Numbered from the stretch's first letter, positions 8,383 to 18,410 are shown. The stretch is 64,000 nucleotides of DNA from Sideroxyarcus sp. (GCA_030651895.1 JAUSBR010000005.1:1-64000), one strand, 5' to 3'. Notes: generated by a model from the letters alone, not told the origin. A program made the numbers and translations.

Positions 8383-9243
8383 ATGCTATTAGCGCTGCAA
8401 ACCTCTCCCGTGCTGTTTTCAGTGTTCGCCGGAATCATCGGACTCATGGTGGGCAGTTTTCTGAATGTCGTCATCCATCGTTTGCCCAAGATGATGGAAC
8501 GCGAGTGGCACTCGCAGTGCGCGGAATTGAGCGGTCAGACCGCTGAACCTTCTCCCAGTTACAACTTGCTGGTGCCACGCTCCGCCTGCCCGCATTGCGG
8601 ACATGCCATCGGCGCAATGGAAAACATCCCCGTACTCAGCTACCTGTTCCTGCGCGGCAAATGCAAGGGCTGCGGTGCGGCCATTTCTCTGCGCTATCCC
8701 ATTGTTGAGTCGATTAGCGGGCTATTGAGTGCTTATGCTGCCTGGCATTTTGGATTCGGACTTGCCGGACTCGCCGCAATCGTTTTCATTTGGGCTTTGA
8801 TCGCACTCACTTTTATCGACTTCGACACTCAACTATTACCGGACGACATTACCCTACCGCTGCTCTGGTTGGGACTGCTGCTCAATCTCAACGGGGCATA
8901 TACGACATTGCCGAACGCCGTCATCGGCGCCACCGTCGGCTATCTCACCTTGTGGAGCGTGTACTGGCTGTTCAAACTCGCGACCGGCAAGGAGGGCATG
9001 GGCTTCGGTGACTTCAAACTGCTCGCCGCCATCGGTGCCTGGCTGGGATGGACGATGCTGCCATTAGTCATTCTGCTTTCCTCCGTGGTCGGCGCCGTGG
9101 TTGGCATAGTCCTCATCATGCTGACCAAGCACGGGCGCAACATCCCCATTCCTTTCGGCCCTTACCTTGCCGGTGGCGGGCTGATCGCACTGTTCTGGGG
9201 GCAGACGCTGACGCAAAACTATCTGCAACTGCTGGCTCCGTGA
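8383..9243 (+). CDS. pilD: Type IV prepilin peptidase / N-methyltransferase
   Basis: 286-residue polytopic membrane aspartyl protease of the A24 family. It cleaves the leader of type IV prepilins and type II secretion pseudopilins and methylates the new N-terminus. The cytoplasmic N-terminal loop carries the four-cysteine zinc motif (Cys69, Cys72, Cys94, Cys97) found in bifunctional enzymes. Catalytic aspartates are in FIDFDTQLLPDD (Asp146/148 region) and GMGFGDFKLL (Asp210). AGGTGA stands 5 bases before the ATG. The stop overlaps the GTG start of coaE (GTGA). Confidence 0.97.
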   Translation: MLLALQTSPVLFSVFAGIIGLMVGSFLNVVIHRLPKMMEREWHSQCAELSGQTAEPSPSYNLLVPRSACPHCGHAIGAMENIPVLSYLFLRGKCKGCGAAISLRYPIVESISGLLSAYAAWHFGFGLAGLAAIVFIWALIALTFIDFDTQLLPDDITLPLLWLGLLLNLNGAYTTLPNAVIGATVGYLTLWSVYWLFKLATGKEGMGFGDFKLLAAIGAWLGWTMLPLVILLSSVVGAVVGIVLIMLTKHGRNIPIPFGPYLAGGGLIALFWGQTLTQNYLQLLAP

Positions 9244-9851
9244 ACTATCCGGTTGGACTGACGGGCGGCATCGGCAGCGGCAAAAGCACCGTCGCCGATA
9301 TGTTCGCCACACTCGGCGTGCGCATCGTCGACACCGACCTCATATCACACCAGTTGACCCAAGCCGGCGGCGCAGCCATTGCGGCAATACGCAATGCGTT
9401 CGGCGATCAGGTCATTGATGCCCAAGGCGCACTGGATCGCAACAAGATGCGCGAACTTATTTTCGGAAATCAGGAGGAAAAGCAACGTCTTGAAGACATA
9501 CTGCATCCTCTCATCTATGCGCGCGCGCAGCAACAAGCCGCTGCTCCCACCGACGCCCCTTACACGCTGATTGTCGTTCCATTGTTATTCGAAAGCGGGC
9601 GCTACGCCGGCTGGCTGAAGCACGTCATTACCGTGGACTGCCCGGAAGATTCCCAGATCGCGCGTACTGCCCAACGCAGCAAACTCGACGCGACTGCCAT
9701 ACGCGCCATCATGGCGCAGCAACTCAGCCGGGAGGCGCGTCTGGCATTGTCTGATGAGGTAATACACAACAACGGCAGTCTGGATTACCTGAAATCACAG
9801 GTCGTCGGAATACATCGCCGTTTGTCTGCTTTGGCAACTGAAAGCGATTGA
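9240..9851 (+). CDS. coaE: Dephospho-CoA kinase
   Basis: 203-residue P-loop kinase that phosphorylates the ribose 3'-hydroxyl of dephospho-CoA in the last step of CoA synthesis. The N-terminus VNYPVGLTGGIGSGKSTVA holds the Walker A motif; IVDTDLISHQL and VPLLFESGRY are typical substrate-site segments, and the C-terminal part has the RSKLDATAIRAIMAQQLSREARLALSDEVIHNNG pattern of the family. The start is GTG at 9240, overlapping the pilD stop by four bases; upstream codons in the same frame lie inside pilD and do not resemble CoaE. Confidence 0.96.
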   Translation: MNYPVGLTGGIGSGKSTVADMFATLGVRIVDTDLISHQLTQAGGAAIAAIRNAFGDQVIDAQGALDRNKMRELIFGNQEEKQRLEDILHPLIYARAQQQAAAPTDAPYTLIVVPLLFESGRYAGWLKHVITVDCPEDSQIARTAQRSKLDATAIRAIMAQQLSREARLALSDEVIHNNGSLDYLKSQVVGIHRRLSALATESD

Positions 9852-9912
9852 CGCAACGCGGCACTGCCTATATCTTTCGCAACCATTCAAACCCCTTCCC
9901 CGACAGGCGAAA

Positions 9913-10671
9913 GTGATCAGCTACGAGTTTCCTCTGAATGAACGAGTACGCACGATGCTGCGTCTGGAGGATCTCTTCTTTCGCACCGGCCGCTTCATTG
10001 ATAGCGACGAAAGCCCGGACCATCATGCCGCCCTCGGCATGCTGTTCGAGATACTGGAAGTTGCCTGCCGCGCCGATCTTAAATCCGAACTGTTGCAGGA
10101 ACTGGAACGCCAGAAAAAAGCGCTGAATGCACTGCACAACAATCCCGAAATCCTGGAAGACGCGCTGGATGCCGTTCTCAGCGAGATCGAAACCGCCAGC
10201 ACCAGATTGCTTGGTATGAGCGGCAAGATCGGGCAGCACCTGCGCGATGACGAATGGCTGATGGCCATCAAACAGCGCGCATGCATCCCCGGCGGCGTTT
10301 GCGAATTCGACCTTCCTTCATACCATTACTGGCAGCATCAAAGCGCCGAACATCGCCGCCAGAGTCTGGATACATGGCTGGCACCCATGCTGCCGTTGCG
10401 CGACGGCATAACCATTTTGCTCAAGTTGTTGCGCGAAAACGGCAAAGTACACCACTTCACCGCCTTCCACGGCAGCTTCCAGCAAATGCAGGGAGGACGC
10501 GTGGCCCAAATGCTGCGCATCTCGCTCGATACAGAACTGCCCTGCATTCCCGAGATCAGCGCCAACAAATACGCCCTCAACATCCGCTTCGTCGAAGCGA
10601 AATACACCGCGAAGACCGCTCTTTACGATCAGGATGTCGCCTTCGATCTGACCTTCTGTTCACTGCAATGA
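9913..10671 (+). CDS. zapD: Cell division protein ZapD (FtsZ-ring crosslinker)
   Basis: 252-residue ZapD/YacF family protein, all alpha/beta with no membrane segment, which binds the FtsZ C-terminal tail and bundles protofilaments at midcell. The N-terminus [21 protein letters not shown] is highly typical, as are the [31 protein letters not shown] and [11 protein letters not shown] segments. The start is GTG at 9913; no nearer ATG would retain the conserved N-terminus. It is followed with a 4-base overlap (ATGA) by yacG. Confidence 0.95.
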   Translation: MISYEFPLNERVRTMLRLEDLFFRTGRFIDSDESPDHHAALGMLFEILEVACRADLKSELLQELERQKKALNALHNNPEILEDALDAVLSEIETASTRLLGMSGKIGQHLRDDEWLMAIKQRACIPGGVCEFDLPSYHYWQHQSAEHRRQSLDTWLAPMLPLRDGITILLKLLRENGKVHHFTAFHGSFQQMQGGRVAQMLRISLDTELPCIPEISANKYALNIRFVEAKYTAKTALYDQDVAFDLTFCSLQ

Positions 10672-10853
10672 GCAAGCCGCCAGTCGTCACTTGCCCAACC
10701 TGCGGCAAGGAACATGTATGGGACACCGGCAACCGTTTCCGCCCATTCTGCAGCGAACGCTGCAAGCTCATCGATCTGGGAAAATGGGCGAATGAAGAAT
10801 ATCGCGTCGAACAGCGCGAACAGGAAATCCCCGATTCGGATCACCAGGCCTGA
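10668..10853 (+). CDS. yacG: DNA gyrase inhibitor / zinc-binding protein YacG
   Basis: 61-residue zinc-ribbon protein with CPTCGK (Cys11 and Cys14 region) and [21 protein letters not shown] (second Cys pair). E. coli YacG binds GyrB and inhibits gyrase; the same role is inferred here. Its ATG overlaps the zapD stop (ATGA). The gene converges with the Nudix-ThiE gene on the other strand and their 3' ends overlap by 13 bases (10841-10853). Confidence 0.93.
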   Translation: MSKPPVVTCPTCGKEHVWDTGNRFRPFCSERCKLIDLGKWANEEYRVEQREQEIPDSDHQA

Positions 10854-11779
10854 CGCAGCAAGGCAATGCCGTGCGCGCCATGCCGCCACGCGATCTGCAT
10901 GTCCTCTCGTTTCAAACCGCCCAAGGCATATACCGGAATCGATGATCCCGCCGCGATGGCCGAAAAGCCGTCCCAGCCCAGATGCTGCGCGCCCGGATGA
11001 GATTGCGTCGGCAGTACCGGACTTAACAGCGCGAAGTCACATCCTAGAGCTTCTGCTCTGAGTAGGTCTTCAGCGTTATGGCAGGAAGCCGCGCACCAAT
11101 CGATTGCCGGCCGTTCTTTCAATTCCGCAAGCCGGGCTGAGGTCAGCTGCACCCCATCCGCGCCTACTTCCTGCGCCAATCCCACGTCGCCGTTGAGTAG
11201 TACTTTCGCACCACGGGCATGCGCCAGCGTCACCACGCGCAAAGCCAACTCGCGTAATGCATCCCGTGAAAGGTTTTTTTCCCGCAGTTGAAGTAGGCGC
11301 AGACCGGCATCCAGCCTGACCTGCAGCCTTGACAAAAAAGACTCCACGCCCAGCTCTGCCGCATTGCTGATGGCGTACTCATCCGGCAATTCCAGCGCGT
11401 GCAGGATAGGGGAATTGGCGGGGAGGATAGGATCAACAAGCACCTTGGCGGGCTGCTGCCAGGAGAATTGCTGGCCTTCATGCGGATGCAATTCGCCGGT
11501 CCATGCGGTTACGCGGAAAAAATTCAGGCGCACCGTGGCATGCGGATAGGTGAAGACGCGAGTGAGCCAAGGGTAGGCAGTTTGAACGGTGATGCCGAGT
11601 TCCTCCTTCAGCTCGCGTACCAGCGCATGGTACGGCGTTTCACCCGGCTCTATTTTGCCGCCGGGGAACTCCCAATAGCCGGCCCATATTTTATCGGGTG
11701 GGCGCTGGGCGAGAAGAAAAGTGCCGTCCGGGTGCTGCAGTACGGCAGCGGAAACTTCGACATACTTAGTGCTCGGCAT
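10841..11779 (-). CDS. Nudix hydrolase fused to a thiamine-phosphate-synthase-like (ThiE/TenI) domain
   Basis: 312-residue two-domain protein. Residues 1 to about 130 are a MutT-type Nudix domain with the Nudix box [24 protein letters not shown], suggesting hydrolysis of oxidised nucleotides such as 8-oxo-dGTP. Residues about 145-312 are a TIM-barrel domain like ThiE/TenI ([41 protein letters not shown]); whether it is catalytically active is unclear. The fusion is common in proteobacteria. The ATG at 11779 is used because residues upstream overlap the ATPase gene and are unrelated to Nudix proteins. It begins 14 bases inside the end of the ATPase gene, so the two are probably translated from one message. 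Confidence 0.92.
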   Translation of the reverse strand: MPSTKYVEVSAAVLQHPDGTFLLAQRPPDKIWAGYWEFPGGKIEPGETPYHALVRELKEELGITVQTAYPWLTRVFTYPHATVRLNFFRVTAWTGELHPHEGQQFSWQQPAKVLVDPILPANSPILHALELPDEYAISNAAELGVESFLSRLQVRLDAGLRLLQLREKNLSRDALRELALRVVTLAHARGAKVLLNGDVGLAQEVGADGVQLTSARLAELKERPAIDWCAASCHNAEDLLRAEALGCDFALLSPVLPTQSHPGAQHLGWDGFSAIAAGSSIPVYALGGLKREDMQIAWRHGAHGIALLRQAW

Positions 11780-12629
11780 GACGTCCGCACCAGTCGCGCG
11801 CAAATTGACCGGCCACCCTGCCACTGCGCGAGCCGCGCATCAGCGACCACTGCAGCGCAGCCGTGCGCACCTCATCCATCATGCCTTGTTTCCACCCATG
11901 ATGCGCGAGCCAATGCGCCGCCACCGCCAGATAGTCGTCCTGCGAAAACGGATAGAACGAAATCCACAATCCAAAACGCTCCGACAACGACACCTTCTCC
12001 TCCACACTTTCCGCCGGATGCACTTCGTCGCCGACGTGTTTGGTGGCGAGATTGTCCTGCATATAGTCCGGCATCAAGTGGCGGCGGTTGGAAGTCGCGT
12101 AGATCAACAAGTTGTCGGAGAACGCCACCAGATCCCCATCCAGTGCGGCCTTGAGCGCCTGGTAGCCGGGTTCGGCATCATTGAAAGACAGGTCGTCGCA
12201 ATACAGGATGAAGCGCTCGGCTCGACCCTGCACCAAGCCGACGATGTGCGACAAGTCGATCAGCCCCTGCTTGTCGATCTGAATCACACGCAAACCCTGT
12301 CCCGCGTATTCGTTCAGCAGGGCTTTGACCAGTGATGACTTGCCTGTACCACGCGCACCGGACAACAGCACATTGTTCGCCGTTCCGCCGCGTACAAATT
12401 GCAGGGTGTTCTGCTGGATGCGTTGTTTCTGGTCGGCTATGCCGAGCAGATCGGTGAGAGCGATGCGCTGGAAATTCGGAACGGGATGCAGCGTGCGTTG
12501 CTGGTGATCCCAGCGAAAAGCAGCGGCAGCTTGCCAATCGGGTGCTTGTGGGTGCGCGCTAGGCAATACGTTTTCCAGTCGACCCAGCAGGCCTTCTGCG
12601 CGTGTGAGGAAGTGATCAAGTTTGTCCAT
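11766..12629 (-). CDS. DUF815-family AAA+ ATPase
   Basis: 287-residue P-loop ATPase of the DUF815 family. It has Walker A GARGTGKSSLVKALL (about residues 90-104), Walker B FILYCDDLSFND, a sensor-1 type ATSNRRHLMPD and an arginine-rich C-terminal lid. The IPR-linked families are annotated only as AAA+ proteins of unknown role, so no function is assigned. It overlaps the Nudix-ThiE gene downstream and is preceded by the repeat-containing gap at 12630-12921. Confidence 0.88.
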   Translation of the reverse strand: MDKLDHFLTRAEGLLGRLENVLPSAHPQAPDWQAAAAFRWDHQQRTLHPVPNFQRIALTDLLGIADQKQRIQQNTLQFVRGGTANNVLLSGARGTGKSSLVKALLNEYAGQGLRVIQIDKQGLIDLSHIVGLVQGRAERFILYCDDLSFNDAEPGYQALKAALDGDLVAFSDNLLIYATSNRRHLMPDYMQDNLATKHVGDEVHPAESVEEKVSLSERFGLWISFYPFSQDDYLAVAAHWLAHHGWKQGMMDEVRTAALQWSLMRGSRSGRVAGQFARDWCGRHAEH

Positions 12630-12639
12630 TAAGTGAAAC

Positions 12640-12880
12640 CTATTGTTTGCGTAGCCACCCTCTTCCCCTGTGCGCCGCCGAGTAGCGCAGACTGGTCAGG
12701 GGGTGTCGGCGAGGACTGTTTGAGCACGAAGTGCGAGTTCCGCAGCCGCCTGACCAGTCGAGCAACGCAGGGAACCCCGAAGGGGCGGCGCACTGGGGGC
12801 GCCTTCTTTTGGTTACTCTTCTTGGCAAGACAAGAAAAGTGACTGGCTGTTGGGCCACTCCCGACGATGTTACTCTCGTC
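12640..12880. repeat. Probable dispersed intergenic repeat with nested inverted repeats
   Basis: This stretch between argJ and the ATPase gene has two nested inverted repeats: GTGCGCCGCC (12670-12679) with its complement at 12784-12793, and GACTGGTCAGG (12690-12700) with its complement at 12749-12759. It ends in a motif-rich segment (CTTCTTTTGGTTACTC near 12803, then GCAAGACAAGAAAAGTGACTGG). I recall near-identical segments, often mis-annotated as a small hypothetical protein on the opposite strand, scattered in beta- and gammaproteobacterial genomes; that is recollection, not a search. The small reading frames here are not believed to be genes. Confidence 0.6.
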
Positions 12881-12913
12881 CATTCGAGGTTCGACAAGCT
12901 CACCACGAACGGC
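12881..12913. repeat. REP-like short palindromic element
   Basis: CATTCGAGGTTCGACAAG followed by CTCACCACGAACGG forms an imperfect palindrome bounded by GTTCG (12889-12893) and CGAAC (12906-12910). The motif resembles the very common proteobacterial intergenic repeat with a TTCGACAAGCTCA core. It lies nine bases beyond the argJ stop, a usual place for REP sequences. Confidence 0.55.
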
Positions 12914-12921
12914 CTAAAAAA

Positions 12922-14139
12922 CTAGCTGCGATAACTCGCGTTGATCTTCACGTAATCGTAAGAAAAATCGCACGTCCACAACGTCGCATTCACCGCCCCG
13001 CGATTCAACATTACACGAATAGTGATATCACTCTGCTTCATCACGCGCTGTCCGTCTTCTTCCTGATAACTCGTGGCGCGTCCGCCATTCTCAGCCACCA
13101 ACACATCGTCGAGATACAACTTCAATTTCTCGACATCCAGGTCGCCCACCCCCGCATAACCAATGGCAGCCAGGATGCGCCCAAGGTTGGGATCGGAAGC
13201 AAAGAACGCGGTCTTGACCAGCGGCGAGTGCGCGATGGCGTAGCCGATCTTCTTGCACTCGGCTTCGTCCTTACCACCTTCGACTTTGATGGTAATGAAC
13301 TTGGTTGCGCCCTCACCGTCGCGCACGATAGCCTGCGCCAGCACGGTAGCAACTTCGGTAATTACAGCCTGCATGGCTTCGCGGTTGGCGGCATCAACGA
13401 CCGCGCCGCTCTTGGCGGTGGCGATCAGCATCAGCGCATCGTTGGTAGAAGTATCGCCGTCCACGGTGATGCAATTGAAAGAGCGGTTGGCAGCTTCGGA
13501 CACCATCTGCTGCAATAGCGGTTGCGCAATTGCAGCATCGGTAGCGATATAGCCCAGCATGGTCGCCATGTTGGGATGAATCATGCCGGAGCCTTTGGAC
13601 ATGCCGGTCACGGTGACTGTCTTGCCGCCGATCTGCACCTGGCGCGACACAGCCTTGGCGACGATGTCGGTGGTCATGATGGCGTGGGCGGCGTCGAACC
13701 AGTTGTCGGCCTTCAGGTTGGCGATAGCTTGCGGCATGCCGGCGACAATCTTGTCCACGGGCAGCGGCTCCATGATGACGCCGGTGGAATACGGCAAGAC
13801 CTGTTCAGGCGCGCAGCCCAACAATTTCGCCAGTGCGGCGCAGGTGGTACGCGCGGCATTCATGCCCTGCTCGCCGGTTCCGGCATTGGCGTTACCGGTG
13901 TTGATCACCAGCGCGCGGATACCTTTGTCCGCAGCCAAGTGGTCTTTTGCGACAGTGACCGGCGCTGCGCAGAAACGGTTGGTGGTAAACACGCCCGCAA
14001 CCGTGGCGCCTTCCTCCAGTTTGATAACGAGTACGTCCTTGCGGTCGGCGCGCTTGATGCCCGCTTCCGCAGTACCCAAAGAAACGCCCGCAACGGGCAA
14101 CAAAGAACCCGCGACGGGCGTGGCTAGATTAACCGGCAT
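12922..14139 (-). CDS. argJ: Bifunctional ornithine acetyltransferase / N-acetylglutamate synthase
   Basis: 405-residue ArgJ, which moves the acetyl group from N-acetylornithine to glutamate (cyclic arginine pathway) and may also acetylate glutamate from acetyl-CoA. The precursor self-cleaves before the conserved threonine in [10 protein letters not shown] (Thr193), giving alpha and beta chains; NTGNANAGTG and the C-terminal [18 protein letters not shown] are family signatures. Start ATG at 14139. The gene is three bases downstream of the cNMP-binding protein gene, in the same direction. Confidence 0.97.
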   Translation of the reverse strand: MPVNLATPVAGSLLPVAGVSLGTAEAGIKRADRKDVLVIKLEEGATVAGVFTTNRFCAAPVTVAKDHLAADKGIRALVINTGNANAGTGEQGMNAARTTCAALAKLLGCAPEQVLPYSTGVIMEPLPVDKIVAGMPQAIANLKADNWFDAAHAIMTTDIVAKAVSRQVQIGGKTVTVTGMSKGSGMIHPNMATMLGYIATDAAIAQPLLQQMVSEAANRSFNCITVDGDTSTNDALMLIATAKSGAVVDAANREAMQAVITEVATVLAQAIVRDGEGATKFITIKVEGGKDEAECKKIGYAIAHSPLVKTAFFASDPNLGRILAAIGYAGVGDLDVEKLKLYLDDVLVAENGGRATSYQEEDGQRVMKQSDITIRVMLNRGAVNATLWTCDFSYDYVKINASYRS

Positions 14140-14142
14140 GAT

Positions 14143-14640
14143 TCAGAAGCGTCCTTGCGTCTTGTAAATGTAATTGCTCATCACGGCGGTCTCAGTATTC
14201 ATGCGGCGCACAATGCCGTGCGTGTGGCGCACGATGCCGCGCATCACGTAATACACGATGGCTGGCTGCGTATTCAACAGAGTTTCGAACCTGGAGCGCT
14301 CCAGCAGCAGGACCTTGCAGTCGGTTCTGGCGACCACGGTGGCGCTGATCTGGGAAACGTTGCCGCCCGCGAAAGTGATGATGCCGGCCAGATCTCCTGG
14401 CTGCAGCAGGTGCAGCGTCGCTTGTTCACCGCCCAGAGTCGCCGTGGCTTCAACTTCGCCGCTGGCCAGGACAATCAGTGAATTCTTCAATTGTTCCTCG
14501 CCGGGGCGCAACAGCGCTTCGCCCTTCTTGAAGGACTTGATCTCGAACAATTGTCCCAGCGTTTCGATCTCGGCATCGCGCAACTCTTCGGTCAGCGTCG
14601 AATTATTCAAGGTCTGCAATATAAGGCTGTCTGTTGGCAT
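14143..14640 (-). CDS. Stand-alone cyclic-nucleotide-binding (Crp/Fnr-like) domain protein
   Basis: 165-residue protein made of one cNMP-binding beta-roll (about residues 30-135: FEIKSFKKGEALLRPGEEQ, SLIVLASGEVEATA, LLQPGDLAGIITFAGG) and a short helical tail. The usual C-terminal helix-turn-helix of Crp/Fnr regulators is missing, so it is not expected to bind DNA by itself. The phosphate-binding cassette is degenerate compared with cAMP-binding Crp, so the ligand is unknown. The ATG at 14640 is preferred over that at 14646 because GGGAG (14648-14652) stands 7 bases before it but only 1 base before the other. It lies between secA and argJ in one direction. Confidence 0.82.
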   Translation of the reverse strand: MPTDSLILQTLNNSTLTEELRDAEIETLGQLFEIKSFKKGEALLRPGEEQLKNSLIVLASGEVEATATLGGEQATLHLLQPGDLAGIITFAGGNVSQISATVVARTDCKVLLLERSRFETLLNTQPAIVYYVMRGIVRHTHGIVRRMNTETAVMSNYIYKTQGRF

Positions 14641-14664
14641 TCCCATTCTCCCGGATGTGTATGT

Positions 14665-17379
14665 TCAGTTCAACTTTCCATGGCACTGCTTGTATTTTTT
14701 GCCCGACCCGCATGGACACGGATCGTTGCGTCCCACTTTTTCGCCGCCGCGTACGAATGGCTTGTGTTCTTCCGCCTGCTTGTCGGTTGATGCCAGCGCC
14801 TCTTCGTAGTCCGCATGATGATACTGCACATTTTCCGGCACGTGGGGCGCTTCCGCCGCCGCCACATCGGCCTCGCTGCGTATCTGCACGTTAAGCAGGA
14901 TCTGCGTCACATCGCGCTTGATCGCTTCGAGCATGGTCGAGAACAGTTCAAATGCTTCGCGCTTGTATTCCTGCTTGGGGTTTTTCTGCGCGTAACCACG
15001 CAGATGAATGCCCTGGCGCAGATGGTCCAGCGCCGCCAGATGTTCGCGCCAGTGCTGATCCAGGCTTTGCAGCATAATGATGCGCTCGTAACCATGCATC
15101 ACCTCGCCGCCCACCTGGTCGACCTTGGCCTGATACAGCTGCTGTGCGGCATCGACGATGCGCACAATCAAGCCATGCTCGTCCAGTTGTTTGTCCTGCT
15201 CCAGCCATTGCGCAACCGGCAAAGGCAACTGAAACTCCGCTGCCAGCGCCTTTTCCAGACCCGGCGCATCCCACTGCTCTTCCATGCTGCCCGGCGGAAT
15301 ATATTCGGCAACCGTATCGGACAGCACGCCCTCGCGCATCGCGCTGATGGTTTCCGAAATATCGGTGCTTTCCAGCAACTCCGCGCGCTGCTGGTAAATC
15401 ACTTTGCGCTGGTCGTTGGCGACGTCGTCGTACTCCAGGATCTGTTTGCGCATGTCGAAGTTGCGCGCCTCGACCTTGCGTTGCGCGTTCTCAATTGCGC
15501 GCGTCACCCAGCTATGCTCGATGGCCTCGCCTTCGGGCAGCTTGAACTTGTTCATGATCGCAGAGACGCGGTCGGAAGCGAAGATGCGCAGCAGCGGGTC
15601 TTCCAGCGACAGATAGAAACGGCTGGAGCCGGGGTCGCCCTGACGGCCGGAACGACCACGCAGCTGGTTGTCCACGCGGCGCGACTCGTGGCGCTCGGTG
15701 CCGATGATGTGCAGTCCGCCGCTGGCAACCACTTGCTCATGGACAGGTTGCCACTCGGTACGCAATTGAGTGATGCGCTGTTCTTTACTTGCCGCATCGA
15801 GACTGTCGTCCATGCGTACCAGTTCGATCGGCTTCTCCACGTTGCCCCCCAGCACGATGTCCGTGCCGCGGCCCGCCATGTTGGTGGCGATGGTGATCAT
15901 TTTAGGGCTGCCTGCCTGCGCCACGATCTCGGCCTCGCGCGCGTGCTGCTTGGCGTTCAGCACCTGATGCGGAAGTTTGGCTTTGTCCAGCATGCCGGAA
16001 AGAAGCTCTGACGTTTCGATAGAGGTCGTACCCACCAGTACCGGCTGGCCGCGCTCGTAACAGTCGCGCACATCGACGATCACCGCCGTGTATTTTTCCT
16101 GCGCGCTGAGATAGACCTTGTCCATCATGTCGTTACGAACGGTCGGCCGGTGCGGTGGGATGATGACTGTTTCCAGGTTATAGATGGTCTGGAATTCGTA
16201 GGCTTCGGTGTCCGCCGTGCCGGTCATGCCGGACAGCTTTTGATACATGCGGAAATAGTTCTGGAAGGTGATCGAGGCCAGCGTCTGGTTCTCTTTCTGG
16301 ATCACCACGCCTTCCTTCGCTTCGACCGCCTGATGCAAGCCGTCCGACCAGCGGCGACCGGACATTAAGCGACCGGTGAACTCGTCGACGATCACCACTT
16401 CGTCGTTCTGCACCACGTAATGCTGGTCGCGCAGGAACAGGTTGTGTGCCTTCAGTGCCGCGTACAGATGATGGATCAGCGTGATGTTGGCGGGGTCATA
16501 CAGACTACCGCCGACCGGCAGCATGCCCGCCTGCGCCAACAATTGCTCGGCATGTTCGTGGCCGATCTCGCTCAGCAGGATCTGGTGGTTCTTCTCGTCG
16601 ACATGGTAGTCACCGGGCGAATTTTCGTCGGCCTGGCGCCTCAGGCTTGGCGCCAGTTTGTCCATCTTCAGATAGACATCAAGATTGTCTTCGGCCTGGC
16701 CGGAGATGATCAGCGGGGTACGCGCCTCGTCGATCAGGATGGAGTCCACCTCGTCCACGACAGCGAAATTGAGTCCGCGCTGGAAACGCTCGCCTGCGGT
16801 ACCGGCCATGTTGTCGCGCAGGTAATCGAAACCGAATTCGTTGTTGGTGCCGTAGGTGATATCCGCCCCGTAGGCGGCCTGCTTGTCCGCATGTTCCATG
16901 CTGGTCAGGATGACACCGACAGTCAGGCCGAGGAACTTGTACAGCTTGCCCATCCACTCGGCATCGCGCGCGGCCAGATAATCGTTCACCGTCACCACAT
17001 GCACGCCCTTGCCGGACAGCGCATTCAGGTAAGCGGGCAGGGTCGCCATCAGCGTCTTGCCCTCGCCGGTGCGCATCTCGGCGATCTTGCCGTAATGCAG
17101 CACCATGCCGCCGATCAACTGCACATCGAAATGCCGCATCTGCAGGGCTCGCTTGCCGCCTTCGCGCACGACGGCAAAAGCTTCCGGCAGGATGCTGTCC
17201 AGCGCTTCACCGTTCTGTACGCGCTGTTTGAATTCGGCCGTCTTGCCGCGCAACTCGTCGTCGGAAAGTACGGATATCCCCGCCTCCAGCGCATTGATAC
17301 GGACAACGTTCTGGCGATATTGCTTGAGCAGGCGGTCGTTGCGGCTGCCGAATACGGATTTCAACAATTTGGAGATCAT
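14665..17379 (-). CDS. secA: Preprotein translocase motor SecA
   Basis: 904-residue SecA ATPase, which drives unfolded preproteins through SecYEG. It has the nucleotide-binding [18 protein letters not shown] segment (Walker A), [15 protein letters not shown] (DEAD-like Walker B), [12 protein letters not shown] and the [20 protein letters not shown] segments, and a C-terminal zinc motif [14 protein letters not shown] that binds SecB or phospholipids. The ATG at 17379 opens [19 protein letters not shown], the family N-terminus. The C-terminal linker is acidic and variable. The gene follows the M23 peptidase gene, separated by a terminator. Confidence 0.98.
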   Translation of the reverse strand: MISKLLKSVFGSRNDRLLKQYRQNVVRINALEAGISVLSDDELRGKTAEFKQRVQNGEALDSILPEAFAVVREGGKRALQMRHFDVQLIGGMVLHYGKIAEMRTGEGKTLMATLPAYLNALSGKGVHVVTVNDYLAARDAEWMGKLYKFLGLTVGVILTSMEHADKQAAYGADITYGTNNEFGFDYLRDNMAGTAGERFQRGLNFAVVDEVDSILIDEARTPLIISGQAEDNLDVYLKMDKLAPSLRRQADENSPGDYHVDEKNHQILLSEIGHEHAEQLLAQAGMLPVGGSLYDPANITLIHHLYAALKAHNLFLRDQHYVVQNDEVVIVDEFTGRLMSGRRWSDGLHQAVEAKEGVVIQKENQTLASITFQNYFRMYQKLSGMTGTADTEAYEFQTIYNLETVIIPPHRPTVRNDMMDKVYLSAQEKYTAVIVDVRDCYERGQPVLVGTTSIETSELLSGMLDKAKLPHQVLNAKQHAREAEIVAQAGSPKMITIATNMAGRGTDIVLGGNVEKPIELVRMDDSLDAASKEQRITQLRTEWQPVHEQVVASGGLHIIGTERHESRRVDNQLRGRSGRQGDPGSSRFYLSLEDPLLRIFASDRVSAIMNKFKLPEGEAIEHSWVTRAIENAQRKVEARNFDMRKQILEYDDVANDQRKVIYQQRAELLESTDISETISAMREGVLSDTVAEYIPPGSMEEQWDAPGLEKALAAEFQLPLPVAQWLEQDKQLDEHGLIVRIVDAAQQLYQAKVDQVGGEVMHGYERIIMLQSLDQHWREHLAALDHLRQGIHLRGYAQKNPKQEYKREAFELFSTMLEAIKRDVTQILLNVQIRSEADVAAAEAPHVPENVQYHHADYEEALASTDKQAEEHKPFVRGGEKVGRNDPCPCGSGKKYKQCHGKLN

Positions 17380-17404
17380 GCTGTCTTTTCTGCTTGCTAA
17401 CAAA

Positions 17405-17433
17405 TAAAAAAGGGTGAGGCGGACACCTCACCC
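17405..17433 (-). terminator. Intrinsic terminator between the M23 peptidase gene and secA
   Basis: An 8-bp stem (GGGTGAGG at 17412-17419, complement at 17426-17433, loop CGGACA) is followed on the minus strand by seven T (complement of 17405-17411, one base interrupted). It lies 20 bases after the peptidase stop, just upstream of secA, so secA needs its own promoter or read-through. Confidence 0.85.
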
Positions 17434-17452
17434 TTCGATTAAGCCTGTTGCA

Positions 17453-18376
17453 TCAACTGGCCGCGTCTTCCAGGAAGCGCACCGGGTTCTGGGCGATGCC
17501 TTTGTATCTTACTTCGAAGTGCAGGTGGGGACCAGTGGAACGCCCCGTGCTTCCGGACAAGGCGATCTCTTTCCCGCGCCGCACCATCTGCCCGACCTTG
17601 ACCAGCAACTTGGAGCAATGCGCATAGCGCGTGATGACCTGGTTGCCGTGATCAATCTCAATCATATTACCATACTGCGGGTGCATGTCTGAGTACACCA
17701 CCATCCCGCCAGCAGAGGCACGGATGGAGGTTCCGCCGGGAACCATGTAGTCGACGCCTTCGTGCATCGCGCTATTGCCTGTGAAGGGATCGGTGCGCCA
17801 GCCAAAGTTGGAGGAATACCATCCCACCGTGGTCGGAGCGATCGACGGCAGCAGCTTCTTGCTCAGTTTATCCTGCATCAGCAGGGTCTCCAGCGCCACC
17901 AGCTTGTCGCTACGGTCGCTCAGCAACACATTCAGCTGCGCCATTTGCTGTTCCATCGCGGTCAACGAGATCTCTTGCGACAAAGGCGCCGGAACATACG
18001 GGCCGCCTTGCGCAGGCGGCTGCCCGAACGAGAATTCCTGCGGTTTCATGCCGGTCATCTTGGCCAGCTTGGCACCCAAGCCGTCAAGACGCTGCAATTG
18101 CGCCTGCATCTGGCCCAGCCGCATCGCCAGCGTGTCCATGCTCTTGCGCAGGTAAGCCTGCTCCTTCTGCTGTTCGTCCTGCTGTGCGCTGGCCAGCCAG
18201 CCGCGCAACTCGTTGCCCATCAAACCGGGCTGAAAGCGTACGATGGCGTACTGCGCCGCCAGCACCGCTGCCACGAACAGGACCGAAGCCATTATCGCCA
18301 AGGCCAGCAGATGCACTCGGGTCAGCGTGATGCTGCGTGCTTTTGCAAACCGATTGGAAACTAGAATAATATTCAC
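17453..18376 (-). CDS. M23-family murein peptidase (LytM domain) with membrane anchor
   Basis: 307-residue protein. A basic start is followed by one transmembrane segment (about residues 25-47, LLALAIMASVLFVAAVLAAQYAI), a helical region rich in Gln/Leu that may form a coiled coil (about 65-110), and a C-terminal LytM/M23 domain with zinc ligands in HEGVDY and HLHFEV plus the conserved YAHCSKL segment. It should cut peptidoglycan cross-links from the periplasmic side or activate amidases. The start is GTG at 18376, with AAGGGGA upstream; the 18 extra open codons upstream run into the divergent dciA region. Located head-to-head with dciA, 34 bases apart. Confidence 0.93.
   Translation of the reverse strand: MNIILVSNRFAKARSITLTRVHLLALAIMASVLFVAAVLAAQYAIVRFQPGLMGNELRGWLASAQQDEQQKEQAYLRKSMDTLAMRLGQMQAQLQRLDGLGAKLAKMTGMKPQEFSFGQPPAQGGPYVPAPLSQEISLTAMEQQMAQLNVLLSDRSDKLVALETLLMQDKLSKKLLPSIAPTTVGWYSSNFGWRTDPFTGNSAMHEGVDYMVPGGTSIRASAGGMVVYSDMHPQYGNMIEIDHGNQVITRYAHCSKLLVKVGQMVRRGKEIALSGSTGRSTGPHLHFEVRYKGIAQNPVRFLEDAAS
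18343..18370 (+). promoter_or_regulatory. Probable dciA promoter inside the M23 gene start
   Basis: TTGCAA (18343-18348) and AATAAT (18365-18370) are 16 bases apart on the plus strand, which predicts a transcript from about 18377. It lies within the first codons of the oppositely oriented M23 peptidase gene and supports the TTG start of dciA at 18411. Confidence 0.5.
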
Positions 18377-18410
18377 ATCATCCCCTTCAATTCGTGAATC
18401 CCAACTTACC

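Noticed and set aside
12629..12883. 84-residue small protein on the minus strand in the repeat gap
   Set aside because: The frame lies inside a probable dispersed repeat and has no ribosome site; similar frames are common false calls.
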